From the NCBI GenBank assembly GCA_937920515.1, contig CALEUG010000027.1:25566-89565 (forward strand): a DNA stretch of 64,000 bases, in the 5' to 3' direction. The notes beneath the pieces are model-generated. The model was given only the letters and a program-made list of their open reading frames with translations. It searched no databases and was not told the origin of the DNA. The number at the start of each line of letters is the position of its first letter. Position 1 is the stretch's first letter. This document shows, piece by piece, positions 50,476-59,345 of the stretch. The position numbers and the translations under genes were made by a program. This DNA comes from an uncultured bacterium (GTDB lineage Bacteria > Acidobacteriota > Aminicenantia > Aminicenantales > Saccharicenantaceae).

Positions 50476-50520
50476 CGCCGAATGTAATTTTAAGCCGGCA
50501 GCCTGATTATCATTAGAAGA

Positions 50521-50538
50521 GTCAGGTTGAGTCCTGAC
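50521..50538 (+). promoter_or_regulatory. Stem-loop next to the M64 ribosome site
   Basis: GTCAGG (50521-50526) pairs with CCTGAC (50533-50538) over a six-base loop. The ribosome site GGAGG starts at the next base, so the stem could influence initiation. Confidence 0.4.
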
Positions 50539-50549
50539 GGAGGTGGAAG

Positions 50550-52055
50550 ATGATAGCCGGTCAAAGAAAACACTCCCTGCCTGATAAGTATCTGGCCGCC
50601 GGACTGTGGTTGTTACTTCTTTTCTCAACCGCTTATTCCCAGGAGCCAATCCGTTTTGATGAGCATTTTTCGGATAAAGGCATGCGGATTAATTTTTATA
50701 TGGTGGGCGAGGCTAAAGAAGAGCAGATCATCATCCACAGCATATATCAGGAAGAGCTCTGGCCGGAGAGTAAAACCAACCTGACCAACTCCTTTAACCA
50801 CGGTCGTTACTTCATAAAGGTCTATGAGGTGGCCAGCAACAAGTTAATCTATGCCAGGGGCTTTGACTGCCAGTTCGGCGAATACAGGACCACCACCCCG
50901 GCCCTGAACGGGGTTAAAAAAGTTTTCCAGCGGGCGGTGCGAATTCCCTGGCCCAGGCACAGGGTAAACGTAGTTTTTGAGGGGCGGGACCGGAAAAATC
51001 TGCTTCAGCCCTTAACGGTGGTGACCATAGACCCGGAAGATTACCGCCATCTCCGGGAGAGCGGCCAGGCCGGGGATGAGGTTTTTGAGATAAAAAAGAG
51101 CGGCCCACCGGCAGAACGGGTTGACCTGGTTTTCCTGGCCGAGGGCTACAGAGAGGAAGAGAAAGAAAAATTCGTGGGAGATGTCAAGAGATTTTCCGGA
51201 TACCTGTTCGAAGTTGAACCCTACCGGAGCAACCAGCAAAAATTCAACATCTACGGGGTATTCCGCCCCTCGGCCGAAAGCGGTACGGATGAGCCGAGGC
51301 AGAAAATCTACAAAAACACAGTTCTCAAGGCCTCGTTCAACGCTCTTGACCTGGACCGCTACCTGCTGACAGAAGAAGGATTCTTGATAAGGGAGATGGC
51401 CGCCCGGGCACCCTACGATGCCATAGTCATCCTGGTCAACAGCAAAAGATATGGAGGCGGCGGGATTTATAACGATTACTGCATCACCACCGTGGATAAC
51501 CAGGCCAGCAAGGGCGTCTTCCTGCACGAGTTCGGTCATTCCTTTGCCGGGCTGGCCGACGAATATTACACCTCAGATGTCTCTTACAACGAATTTTACC
51601 CGCCCGGGGTGGAACCGCTGGAACCAAACATCACCGCCCTGCTCGACCCGGAAAACCTGAAGTGGAAAGACCTGTTGTCGCCAGGTATCTCAATCCCCAC
51701 CGAATATGGAAAGGAAGAAATAGAAAAACTCCAGGCTGAAAGGCGTGCCAATCTCCAGGAAATGAACAGGGCCCTGGAAGAAGCCAGGAAGAAAAACCTT
51801 AAGGACAGGGATATCAAAAAATTGCAGGACAGATTTCTGGCAAAAGATAAAACGATTGCCGAGAGGATTAAAGCGGTTCGTGAAAAATACAGGGACCTGG
51901 AAGATAAAGTCGGGGCCTTCGAGGGCGCCGGCTACGCCTCAAGAGGACTGTATCGCCCGATGATATACTGTATTATGATCTCCAGTCCGAAGATGGAATT
52001 CTGCCGGGTCTGCCAGCGGGCCATCCAGCAGATGATAGATTATTACTCCCGTTGA
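50550..52055 (+). CDS. Secreted M64-family metallopeptidase
   Basis: The 501 residues begin with a signal peptide (YLAAGLWLLLLFSTAYSQ). The zinc motif HExxHxxGxxDE is at residues 326-338 (LHEFGHSFAGLADEYY), as in peptidase M64 (IgA-peptidase-like). A charged helical insert (about 385-455) follows the active site, then cysteines (YCIMISS and FCRVCQRA) that may form disulfides or bind metal. It is likely an extracellular endopeptidase; IgA itself is not implied. GGAGG precedes the ATG. It follows the beta-propeller gene by 74 bases in the same direction. Confidence 0.92.
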   Translation: MIAGQRKHSLPDKYLAAGLWLLLLFSTAYSQEPIRFDEHFSDKGMRINFYMVGEAKEEQIIIHSIYQEELWPESKTNLTNSFNHGRYFIKVYEVASNKLIYARGFDCQFGEYRTTTPALNGVKKVFQRAVRIPWPRHRVNVVFEGRDRKNLLQPLTVVTIDPEDYRHLRESGQAGDEVFEIKKSGPPAERVDLVFLAEGYREEEKEKFVGDVKRFSGYLFEVEPYRSNQQKFNIYGVFRPSAESGTDEPRQKIYKNTVLKASFNALDLDRYLLTEEGFLIREMAARAPYDAIVILVNSKRYGGGGIYNDYCITTVDNQASKGVFLHEFGHSFAGLADEYYTSDVSYNEFYPPGVEPLEPNITALLDPENLKWKDLLSPGISIPTEYGKEEIEKLQAERRANLQEMNRALEEARKKNLKDRDIKKLQDRFLAKDKTIAERIKAVREKYRDLEDKVGAFEGAGYASRGLYRPMIYCIMISSPKMEFCRVCQRAIQQMIDYYSR

Positions 52056-52077
52056 CCGATAATCATTAACTGAACCT

Positions 52078-52106
52078 TCCGGGGTTTTTTAAAGGGTAAA
52101 CCCGGA
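52078..52106 (+). terminator. Possible terminator hairpin after the M64 gene
   Basis: TCCGGG-G-TTT (52078-52087) can pair with AAACCCGGA (52098-52106), leaving one bulged G and a ten-base loop. The following bases are AT-rich but lack a clean T tract. Confidence 0.3.
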
Positions 52107-52150
52107 TAATTATTATTCTCGCAGGCCAGCCGACAATAATTTCCTGACTA

Positions 52151-52179
52151 TTGACAAATATTATAATTATTATTATATT
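52151..52179 (+). promoter_or_regulatory. perR promoter with an embedded PerR box
   Basis: TTGACA (52151-52156) and TATATT (52174-52179) are exactly 17 bases apart. Between them TTATAATTATTATTA (52161-52175) matches the PerR operator TTATAATnATTATAA at all but one position. A repressor bound here would block polymerase, so the operon should be induced by peroxide and autoregulated. Confidence 0.85.
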
Positions 52180-52225
52180 ATAATTGATATTAAATTATAT
52201 TGATTATAATACAGGTTACAATCAG

Positions 52226-52681
52226 ATGGACAAGCAGGAAAAGAGACGGAAGCGCTGGAGCCTGGAGGACGTGCGTCAATACCTGACCGAGCACGGTATC
52301 CGGGCCTCAATCTACCGCCTGAAAATATTTGAATACCTGATCAACGAGCGCAGTCACCCCACGGCCGAAGAAATCTATAACCGACTGAAAAGAGAAATGC
52401 CGGCCCTGTCACCGGCCACTGTCTACAATACCCTCAGGTTATTTCTGGAAAAAAAGATCATTCAGCTGGTCAACGTGGAAAAAAACGAGGGGCGCTACGA
52501 TGCCACCCTGTCCTGGCACGGACACCTCAAGTGCCTGGCCTGCGGCCGGGTTTTCGATGTCCACATCGAGACTCTGAAACTGGGTGGCCTGGAGGGGTTC
52601 GAGATTTTTGAAAAGCACCTGGACCTTAAGGGTCTTTGTCCCGAATGTCTGAAAACCAAAAAATATCATAAGGAGGGTTAA
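52226..52681 (+). CDS. perR: Fur-family peroxide sensor, PerR type
   Basis: The 151 residues contain a winged helix ([16 protein letters not shown] segment at 62-73) and a metal-binding C-terminal domain. The zinc site is Cys103, Cys106, Cys138 and Cys141 (CLACG, CPEC). The regulatory metal ligands of PerR match in order: His44, Asp92, His98, His100 and Asp111. The Asp at 111 (VFDV) distinguishes PerR from Fur. It should repress until peroxide oxidises a metal-bound His. I chose the ATG at 52226 because earlier codons lie in the promoter. Desulfoferrodoxin and peroxiredoxin genes follow, so the set is a peroxide and superoxide defence operon. Confidence 0.93.
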   Translation: MDKQEKRRKRWSLEDVRQYLTEHGIRASIYRLKIFEYLINERSHPTAEEIYNRLKREMPALSPATVYNTLRLFLEKKIIQLVNVEKNEGRYDATLSWHGHLKCLACGRVFDVHIETLKLGGLEGFEIFEKHLDLKGLCPECLKTKKYHKEG

Positions 52682-52682
52682 T

Positions 52683-53066
52683 ATGGCTAAAAAGTACGGA
52701 ATTTACAGGTGCCTGAAGTGCGGGAATATAGTTGAAGTCCTGCACGAGGGCGCGGGTAAGCTGGTCTGCTGCGGAGAAGAAATGGGTTTGCTGGAAGCCA
52801 GGACGGCTGACAGCGGCCAGGAAAAACACGTTCCCTACATAGAGAAGATCAGCGGCGGCTATTCAGTCAGGGTCGGCCAGAACCTGGCTCATCCCATGGA
52901 AGAAAAACATTACATCGAATGGATCGAGCTTATCGCCGACGGAAAAATTTACCGCCAGGAACTCAAGCCGGGCGATAAGCCCGAAGCTTTTTTCCCTGTT
53001 GATGCTCAACACGTTTGGGCCCGGGAGTACTGCAATATTCATCTGCTCTGGGAGAACAAAAACTAA
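52683..53066 (+). CDS. dfx: Desulfoferrodoxin (superoxide reductase)
   Basis: The 127 residues have both domains. The N-terminal rubredoxin-like centre is Cys10, Cys13, Cys29 and Cys30 (CLKC, VCC). The superoxide reductase site is His49, His70, His76, Cys117 and His120, with the lysine-containing loop EKHVP near Glu47-Lys48. The enzyme reduces superoxide to hydrogen peroxide without making oxygen, as expected in an anaerobe. It begins just after the perR stop, with the ribosome site GGAGG inside perR, and is followed by a peroxiredoxin gene that can remove the peroxide. Confidence 0.96.
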   Translation: MAKKYGIYRCLKCGNIVEVLHEGAGKLVCCGEEMGLLEARTADSGQEKHVPYIEKISGGYSVRVGQNLAHPMEEKHYIEWIELIADGKIYRQELKPGDKPEAFFPVDAQHVWAREYCNIHLLWENKN

Positions 53067-53109
53067 ATTTACTTAAATAAAAAATAAAAAAGATTTCAGG
53101 AGGTAAAAA

Positions 53110-53763
53110 ATGGAACACAATGAAACAAAAGGCATGCTTTTGATCGGGGAAAAACTTCCGGAAATGGAAGTTCAAACCACCCACGGCAAGAAAGTCCTGC
53201 CGAAGGACTACGCCGGAAAGTGGCTGGTGCTGTTCAGCCACCCGGCTGATTTTACCCCGGTCTGCACCACTGAATTTGTCTCCTTCGCCAAGAACCACGA
53301 CAAATTCCAGAAGCTAAACGCAGAACTGCTCGGCCTGTCGATTGACCAGGTCTTCAGCCACATTAAGTGGGTGGAATGGATTGAAAACGAGCTCAAGGTT
53401 GAAATCCCCTTCCCCATAATCGCTGACGACATGGGCCAGGTGGCCAGGAGAATGGGTATGCTGCATCCCGGAGGAGGGACCAAAACCGTCAGGGCTGTCT
53501 TCATCATCGACCCGGAGGGTATCATCCGTCTGATCCTTTACTACCCGGCCGAAGTGGGCCGCAACATGTCGGAAATTCTGCGCGTGCTTGAAGCCTTCCA
53601 GGTTTCTGATAAGCATAACGTGGCCATGCCGGCCAACTGGCCCAACAACGAGCTCATCAAGGACCGGGTGATTATCCCGCCGGCAACCGATATTAAGGCA
53701 GCTAAGGAACGCAAGAAGCAGCACGAATGCTTTGACTGGTGGTTCTGCCATAAAAAGGTGTAA
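53110..53763 (+). CDS. Peroxiredoxin, Prx6 type
   Basis: The 217 residues form a long peroxiredoxin with peroxidatic Cys52 in FTPVCTTEF. The C-terminal extension ends [12 protein letters not shown] with Cys207 and Cys213, a pattern of archaeal-type Prx6 enzymes. It reduces hydrogen peroxide and organic peroxides. AGGAGG precedes the ATG. It is third in the perR operon and is closed by a strong terminator, which supports joint peroxide control. Its electron donor is not in the window. Confidence 0.95.
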   Translation: MEHNETKGMLLIGEKLPEMEVQTTHGKKVLPKDYAGKWLVLFSHPADFTPVCTTEFVSFAKNHDKFQKLNAELLGLSIDQVFSHIKWVEWIENELKVEIPFPIIADDMGQVARRMGMLHPGGGTKTVRAVFIIDPEGIIRLILYYPAEVGRNMSEILRVLEAFQVSDKHNVAMPANWPNNELIKDRVIIPPATDIKAAKERKKQHECFDWWFCHKKV

Positions 53764-53793
53764 TTGAGGGCAAAGGGATACTTAAAGAAAGTC

Positions 53794-53822
53794 GGGGCCG
53801 GCTCAGCCGGCCCCTTTTTTTT
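53794..53822 (+). terminator. Strong rho-independent terminator of the perR operon
   Basis: A perfect nine-base stem, GGGGCCGGC (53794-53802) with GCCGGCCCC (53806-53814), has a TCA loop and is followed by eight T. Confidence 0.95.
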
Positions 53823-54070
53823 AAACCTGTCCGGCTATTTATTACCTGGTCGGGCCAGATTATCTCCTGATAATACCCGAACAATGCGCCCCACCCTGTT
53901 ATATTTCTCCCTTTAATCCAGCATCGGTAATCCAATTATACTTATACTTGAGAATACCTTAATTTTTTTTTATATACCCTTCAACATATGGTTTATCTGC
54001 CGCGGTAAAAATAATCCCTAAAAATTTCATTTGAAAATTTACTAATATCAAATATATCTTGTATTTTTAA
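53823..54070. other. AT-rich gene-free stretch
   Basis: No gene is supported here. The second half (about 53935-54070) is much richer in A and T than the surrounding sequence, with runs such as TTTTTTTTTATATA and palindromic AAATTT segments. It lies between the perR terminator and the M6 peptidase remnant, and may be a recombination junction. Confidence 0.4.
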
Positions 54071-54700
54071 GGCTCGGCAACTTCATTTCTGGAGGAAAAA
54101 ATAGCTTATACACCACATCAAAACAGCAATAAAACGAGCTGCTCCCATTCTATTAAAAGATTTAAGGTTCCGCAATTTTGCGCCGATTTCTTCACCAGGC
54201 CGCTGCCGGTTAACCACGGCCTGAACATCCATAGCTACTGGATGGAAATCTCCCGCGGGAAATTTGGAATAGATCAGGTCGATGCCTTCGGGCCTTACCG
54301 GATGCCAGAACCTTACTGGTGGTACGGGCTCAACGAATACGGCCAGAACAACCACACACCCGACGGCAGCGAAGCGGCCGGCTGGCTGGAAAGAGATTGC
54401 GATGAGCTGTGGATAAACGATGTCGGCCGCGACCTGCGAAAGGAATACGATGCTGTCCTGCGCCTTTATGCTGGCTACGACGAAACCGGCGTCTGGATGG
54501 AGTTTGGCCTCATGAAATTCAAGAGCAAGGACGACATTCCGCCCGAATGGGGCAATCCCAACCCGCAGATGCCACGCTGGGTCCCCACCCGTTACGTGGA
54601 ATGGACCAGCTGGCTGGCCAAAAACACCTGCCCGATTAATACCATTCTGCCCCGGAGCTGTTCCTGGTTGGCACGGCATTCTAAATGTCTTTTCGATTAA
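54071..54700 (+). pseudogene. Fragment of a secreted M6-type metallopeptidase, zinc site missing
   Basis: An open frame from 54071 encodes TRPLPVNHGLNIHSYWMEIS, then GKFGIDQVDAFGPYRM, LRLYAGYDETGVWMEFG and RWVPTRYVEWTSWLA. These features are like the segment just before the HExxH zinc motif in M6-like peptidases of Acidobacteriota-type bacteria. The similarity stops near 54635, and the remaining codons run to a stop at 54698-54700 with no HExxH. There is no signal peptide; GGAGG at 54091-54095 precedes an ATA (54101) where a start would be expected. It is most likely a dead fragment. The assignment to M6 is from memory of the family. Confidence 0.5.
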
Positions 54701-54772
54701 ATTCACACCCCGTCGCTCCCATACAGACCCCTTAGAATAGATACTGTTTCTCAGCCGGAAAGAAGGCCGATT

Positions 54773-54801
54773 TTGACAGCTATCTGTCCTTATCCTATAC
54801 T
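54773..54801 (+). promoter_or_regulatory. Sigma-70-type promoter for the flippase-like gene
   Basis: A perfect TTGACA (54773-54778) and a five-of-six TATACT (54796-54801) are 17 bases apart. The first codon of the small upstream frame is about 70 bases beyond the start site. Confidence 0.8.
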
Positions 54802-54878
54802 TATTGAAAATATATTTAACCCGGGATGAAGGTTTCCGGCCTGAACCCTGGTCCGGGTCCAGCCGGAGAAAAGGCATA

Positions 54879-54956
54879 ATGAAAAAAAAGATCGCTCCTG
54901 ATCCAGAGACAGAAAAACCTGGAAAACCTGGACAATTTTCTATGCCGGATAAATGA
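54879..54956 (+). CDS. 25-residue upstream open reading frame (leader peptide candidate)
   Basis: An ATG with GGAGAAAAGG upstream starts a 25-codon frame (KKKIAPDPETEKPGKPGQF, MPDK) rich in Lys and Pro. Its stop overlaps the flippase-like ATG by four bases (ATGA) in another frame, so ribosomes finishing it could restart on the main gene. It may simply couple or tune translation. Confidence 0.45.
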   Translation: MKKKIAPDPETEKPGKPGQFSMPDK

Positions 54957-56020
54957 ACAATAAAAAGAAGAAGCTGACCAGAATCACCCTGACGTTCCTG
55001 GGCTTTCTGCTACTGGCTTTTCTTATTCACCGGGTCGGTCCGGGTGAGGTCTGGGACAACATCCGCCAGGTCGGTTATTATTTCGTCTTCACCTGCTTCA
55101 TAGCTCTGGGCTGGATATTCCTGCAGTCAGTGGCCTGGGCCATCGTTCAGAGCGCTTTCCAGCCGGTTCCATTCGGGCTCTTGCTTAAGGCCAGGATAAT
55201 GGCCGACGGTGTGACCACCCTGGTACCGATGTCGGCCAACGTCGGGGGCGAAGCAGCCCGGGCTATCATCATCAGAAAGTACTGTCCCCTGCGCGAAGGA
55301 ATTCCCGGGATTCTTTTTGACAAGACCGTGGAGTCCTTTGCCTCCCTGGTCTTTCTCACCACCGGCCTCTTTATCTCCATCGCCCACCTGAAAATCCCCG
55401 AAAAATACAAAACCTCGGCCCTGATAGTTCTGGTCAGCATTACCGTGGTGATCATTGTCATGATAATCCTGCAACTTAAAGGAATTTATGGTATTCTGAA
55501 CCGGCTGGCCAGAATTTTCCCGCGCGGCCGGCAATGGTTCCTGGAAAAGGAAGAAGTCCTCAGGCAGTTTGACCTCAACATGCGCACCCTTTTCGGCCAT
55601 TCCAGACTGAAGTTAGCAGCCGCTTTCGTTATGCATTTTGCTGCGCGCTGGCTGGGAGTCCTGGAGGTTTACGTCCTGGTTAAGGCCCTGGGCTGGCCGG
55701 CTCCCGCCAACAAGGTAATTTACATGTCCGTTTTTGTGGTGATTGTCAACACTGCCTTTTTCCTGATTCCCGGGCAATGGGGCGCCGCCGAGGGAGCCAG
55801 TCTCCTGGCCGCCACCACCGTCGGCTACCCGGCAGCTGTCGGCCTGAGCATTGGCCTGGTCAGGCGAGCCCGCAAGCTGGTTTACGCCCTGATAACAGTC
55901 GTCCTGACGCTATCCGGAAAGCAAAAACTAAAGCCGTCAGCTGTAAGGACCGAAAACGGAGAAAAACTAAACCTGGCCGCGGAAGATACGCCTGCCTCCA
56001 TTGACCGATATCCTCAATAA
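54953..56020 (+). CDS. Flippase-like integral membrane protein (UPF0104/LPG synthase TM family)
   Basis: The 355 residues contain about eight membrane helices with the family landmarks LVPMSANVGGEAARAIIIR and IPGQWGAAEGASLLAA, which match the lysylphosphatidylglycerol synthase membrane region and its stand-alone UPF0104 relatives. These are believed to move lipids or polyprenyl-linked sugars across the membrane. No catalytic aminoacyl-transferase domain is attached. The start overlaps a 25-codon upstream frame. It has a strong promoter of its own. Substrate is unknown. Confidence 0.85.
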   Translation: MNNKKKKLTRITLTFLGFLLLAFLIHRVGPGEVWDNIRQVGYYFVFTCFIALGWIFLQSVAWAIVQSAFQPVPFGLLLKARIMADGVTTLVPMSANVGGEAARAIIIRKYCPLREGIPGILFDKTVESFASLVFLTTGLFISIAHLKIPEKYKTSALIVLVSITVVIIVMIILQLKGIYGILNRLARIFPRGRQWFLEKEEVLRQFDLNMRTLFGHSRLKLAAAFVMHFAARWLGVLEVYVLVKALGWPAPANKVIYMSVFVVIVNTAFFLIPGQWGAAEGASLLAATTVGYPAAVGLSIGLVRRARKLVYALITVVLTLSGKQKLKPSAVRTENGEKLNLAAEDTPASIDRYPQ

Positions 56021-56143
56021 TAGGTCTATAAGTTCAAACTAACCGGTTCCTGGCGATACAAGATGTACTGGCACTTCCCAAAAAGAACAGAGCAAAAACT
56101 CAAGCACCAGATTTCAGGCGGGGTAATGGATGGACAAAAAAGA

Positions 56144-56219
56144 TGGTGGAGCTGACCGGGCTCGAACCGGCGACCCCGTGACTGCCAGTCACGTACTCTC
56201 CCAACTGAGCTACAGCCCC
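56144..56219 (-). tRNA. tRNA-Ala, anticodon GGC
   Basis: The minus strand gives a standard cloverleaf: acceptor GGGGCTG with CAGCTCC, including the G3:U70 wobble that identifies alanine tRNA; anticodon stem CGTGA/TCACG with loop CTGGCAG (anticodon GGC); T-arm GCCGG TTCGAGC CCGGT. The discriminator A and CCA are encoded, unlike in the tRNA-Arg of this window. Confidence 0.97.
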
Positions 56220-56418
56220 ACGCGCTATATCATAATACAAAAAACCCTCAAATCCGTCAAGATGACGGGATGGGCCAGCTTCATCTACCGGGCAGAGACA
56301 GGTTCTCTCTTTTTCCCGGAAATCCTGAACCGTGCAGCCAGAACGGCAGAAACCTGTTTATTTATGATCGGTGATTTTATTAAAATAGGTTAGCCAACCG
56401 GAGAAAGGAGGTTCAACC

Positions 56419-59175
56419 ATGAACTGGAGCCTAACAACCCCTACCCAAAGAACGATCGGGATTTTATTGAAAAAGATAACCCGGGAGAGCCGGATAAAGT
56501 CTTCGTTTTTGAGTCTTATTTCTCTCCTTCTGGTGATGTTGATTTCGGCGGGTCTGTCGGCCGGGCTGAGGGCAGGAAGCCCCGACCGCTCGGGTGAAGT
56601 CACCCGCCCCCAGGCTCCCTCGGATCTGCGGGTAGAGTATCTATCCAGCCCGCTCGGTGTTGATGTCCGGCAACCCCGGTTTTTCTGGAAAAATACGCAT
56701 CCGGAGCGCGGCCAGAAACAGGTTGCTTTCCAGCTCATAGTTTCCTCGTCGGAAGAGGCGGACAAGGCCGACCTCTGGGATTCGGGCAGGGTTAATACCG
56801 ATTCCTCAATCCAGATTGTCTACGGCGGCAAGCCTTTACAGAGTAACACCACCTATTACTGGAAAGTGCGCATCTGGGATGCCCGGGGCCAGGAAAGTCC
56901 CTGGAGCCAGGTGGCCAGATTTGACACCGGGCTTTTCGCGGCTACCGACTGGAAAGGTGAATGGATAGGGGGAGAAAACCTGTTGCGCCGGGAATTCAAC
57001 CTGCCCGAGAACCCGCGCCGGGCCCGGGCTTTCATCGCCGGGCTCGGGTATTATGAACTGAGAATCAACGGGCAGAAGGTCGGCGACCAGGTGCTCGACC
57101 CGGGCTGGACCACCTATTCCAGAAGGGTCCTGTACGTAACCCACGATGTTACTCCCCTGCTCAGGAAGGGAAAAAATGCCTTAGGAGTTATGCTCGGAGA
57201 AGGCTGGTTTAAGTCCAGGGTCTTGCTTTTTCAGCTTTACGTTGAAGGCGAAGACGGGGTTCTGGTGGAAATCCACTCCGATACCGCCTGGAAAACAGCC
57301 CGGGGGCCAATAGTTGAAGATAGCATCTACCACGGAGAAACTTACGATGCCCGCCTGGAACAGCCCGGCTGGGATGAACCCGGTTTTGACGACAGGGGCT
57401 GGAAGCCGGCCCAGAAGGCCAAGGCTCCGGGAGGAGTACTGTCCGCCCAGTTGATGCCGGCCATCAAGGTGGTTGACACCATAGTCCCGCTGGCCATGAC
57501 CAGCCCGGCACCAGGCGTTTATGTCTTCGACCTCGGGCAGAACATCAGCGGCTGGGCCCGGCTTCAAGTTCGCGGCCCGAGAGGGACTGACGTCCGTTTG
57601 CGCTTTGCCGAGCTGCTCTACGAAAACGGCATGATTAACCAGGAAAACCTGCGCTCGGCCCGGGCTGAAGACCATTACATTCTTAAAGGTGAGGGCGAGG
57701 AAGTCTGGGAACCGCGTTTTACCTACCACGGGTTCAGGTACATAGAAGTGACGGGCTATCCTGGAACGCCCAGGATTGATTCGGTGCGCGGCCGCGTCGT
57801 CCACACGGCGGTGCCCCCGGCCGGAAATATTGCCTTTTCCAAACAGATTCTGAACGACATCCAGCGAATAATACTCTGGGGTCAGAAAACCAACCTGCAC
57901 AGCATTCCAACCGATTGCAACCAGCGCGATGAACGGATGGGCTGGATGGGCGACGCCCAGGTGACAGCCGAAGAAGCCATTATGAATTTTGACATGGCTG
58001 CTTTTTACACCAATTTTTTGCGCAGTATCAGGGACGTCCAGGGAGATGACGGCTCCATTACAGATACCGTCCCCCACATCTGGGGTTCTCGCCCGGCTGA
58101 CCCGGCCTGGGGAACAGCCTATCCCCTGATTGCCTGGTACATGTATCAATATTACGGGGACAGAAGAATTCTGGAAGAACATTACGATGGTCTCAAGAAA
58201 TACGTTGAGTTCCTGAAAAGCAAGGCTGAAGGCGGCCTGGTTAAATTCAGCCACTATGGAGACTGGGTAGCCATAGATAAGTGCCCCGGCAGCCTGGTCT
58301 CTTCCTTTTATTATTACTACGACGTGAAAATCCTGGCCGAGGCGGCCCGGGTCCTGGGCAGACACCCGGAAGCTGACCTCTACCAGAAGTTGCTGGCCGA
58401 AATAAAGGAAGCCTTTAACCGGTCCTACCTGGACCAGACCACACGCAGTTATGCCGGTGGCAGCCAGACGGCCAACACCCTGCCCTTGTTCCTGGGCCTG
58501 GCCCCTGAAAATGCCCGCGGGGCAGTCTGGAGCAATTTATTTAACGATATTGTCTATAAACACGATTCCCACCTGACCACGGGCATCATAGGCACCAAAT
58601 ACATCCTGGAAGTCCTGACCATGTTCGGCAACTCCGACCTGGCCTACGATATAATGACGAAAACTGACTTCCCGGGTTACGGCTACATGGTCAAGAATGG
58701 AGCCACCACTCTCTGGGAGCTGTGGCAGAAGCGGGAAGGGCCTTCGATGAACTCTCACAACCACCCCATGTTGGGCTCGGTGGGCGCCTGGTTCTACAAG
58801 GCCTTAGCCGGAATTAACCAGGCTCCCGATTCTGTGGCTTTCAGAAAGCTGATAATCAGGCCACAGATGGTCAGGGACCTGACCCACGCTTCCGGTTCCA
58901 TCCAGACCATCAACGGGCAGGTCAGCTGTTCCTGGCAGAGGAGCGACCGCAAAATTAAAGTGGAGGTCGTCATCCCGACGGGCAGCCAGGCGGAAATCTA
59001 CATCCCGGTCTTCAAGTTGCGGAACCTGAAATTATATGAGGGACAGACTCTTATCTGGGCCGATAACCAGCTCCGGGAGAAAACACCAGGCCTGGAAGAC
59101 CTCCAGCTCAAGGGCGGTAATTTAATCATAAAAACTGGCTCTGGAGTTTACAATTTCATCCTGGAAGGAGACTGA
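56419..59175 (+). CDS. Secreted alpha-L-rhamnosidase, GH78
   Basis: A signal region (SLISLLLVMLISAGLSAGL, about residues 30-50) precedes the layout of bacterial GH78 rhamnosidases. An N-terminal fibronectin-like region (PSDLRVEYLSSPLGVDVRQP, FYWKVRIW-like strand) comes first, then jelly-roll domains with GYYELRINGQKVGDQVLDPG. An (alpha/alpha)6 catalytic barrel starts near residue 480 with SIPTDCNQRDERMGWMGDAQ, which carries the acidic catalytic cluster. A C-terminal beta domain closes it. The enzyme releases terminal rhamnose from plant or bacterial glycans. GGAGG precedes the ATG. It lies 168 bases upstream of a DUF4838 gene, suggesting a shared glycan pathway. Confidence 0.93.
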   Translation: MNWSLTTPTQRTIGILLKKITRESRIKSSFLSLISLLLVMLISAGLSAGLRAGSPDRSGEVTRPQAPSDLRVEYLSSPLGVDVRQPRFFWKNTHPERGQKQVAFQLIVSSSEEADKADLWDSGRVNTDSSIQIVYGGKPLQSNTTYYWKVRIWDARGQESPWSQVARFDTGLFAATDWKGEWIGGENLLRREFNLPENPRRARAFIAGLGYYELRINGQKVGDQVLDPGWTTYSRRVLYVTHDVTPLLRKGKNALGVMLGEGWFKSRVLLFQLYVEGEDGVLVEIHSDTAWKTARGPIVEDSIYHGETYDARLEQPGWDEPGFDDRGWKPAQKAKAPGGVLSAQLMPAIKVVDTIVPLAMTSPAPGVYVFDLGQNISGWARLQVRGPRGTDVRLRFAELLYENGMINQENLRSARAEDHYILKGEGEEVWEPRFTYHGFRYIEVTGYPGTPRIDSVRGRVVHTAVPPAGNIAFSKQILNDIQRIILWGQKTNLHSIPTDCNQRDERMGWMGDAQVTAEEAIMNFDMAAFYTNFLRSIRDVQGDDGSITDTVPHIWGSRPADPAWGTAYPLIAWYMYQYYGDRRILEEHYDGLKKYVEFLKSKAEGGLVKFSHYGDWVAIDKCPGSLVSSFYYYYDVKILAEAARVLGRHPEADLYQKLLAEIKEAFNRSYLDQTTRSYAGGSQTANTLPLFLGLAPENARGAVWSNLFNDIVYKHDSHLTTGIIGTKYILEVLTMFGNSDLAYDIMTKTDFPGYGYMVKNGATTLWELWQKREGPSMNSHNHPMLGSVGAWFYKALAGINQAPDSVAFRKLIIRPQMVRDLTHASGSIQTINGQVSCSWQRSDRKIKVEVVIPTGSQAEIYIPVFKLRNLKLYEGQTLIWADNQLREKTPGLEDLQLKGGNLIIKTGSGVYNFILEGD

Positions 59176-59345
59176 AAGCCCGGCGGCCAGGTTTAATCCT
59201 TATGCCCAAAAAAGACCGGGGCAATTTCAAGCTTCACGATAACCGGATATATACTGAAATCAGAAAAAATGTTTTAATTAACGAATTAACCCGAAAAAAA
59301 TAATCTTGTAATTCTTCAGCTGGAAATCTGCGGAGGAAAAAATTG

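Noticed and set aside
54083..54877. Minus-strand 264-codon frame
   Set aside because: Antisense to the M6-like fragment and without recognisable features; the plus strand shows family-like residues.
57181..58365. Minus-strand 394-codon frame
   Set aside because: Shadow of the GH78 rhamnosidase gene, which has clear catalytic motifs.
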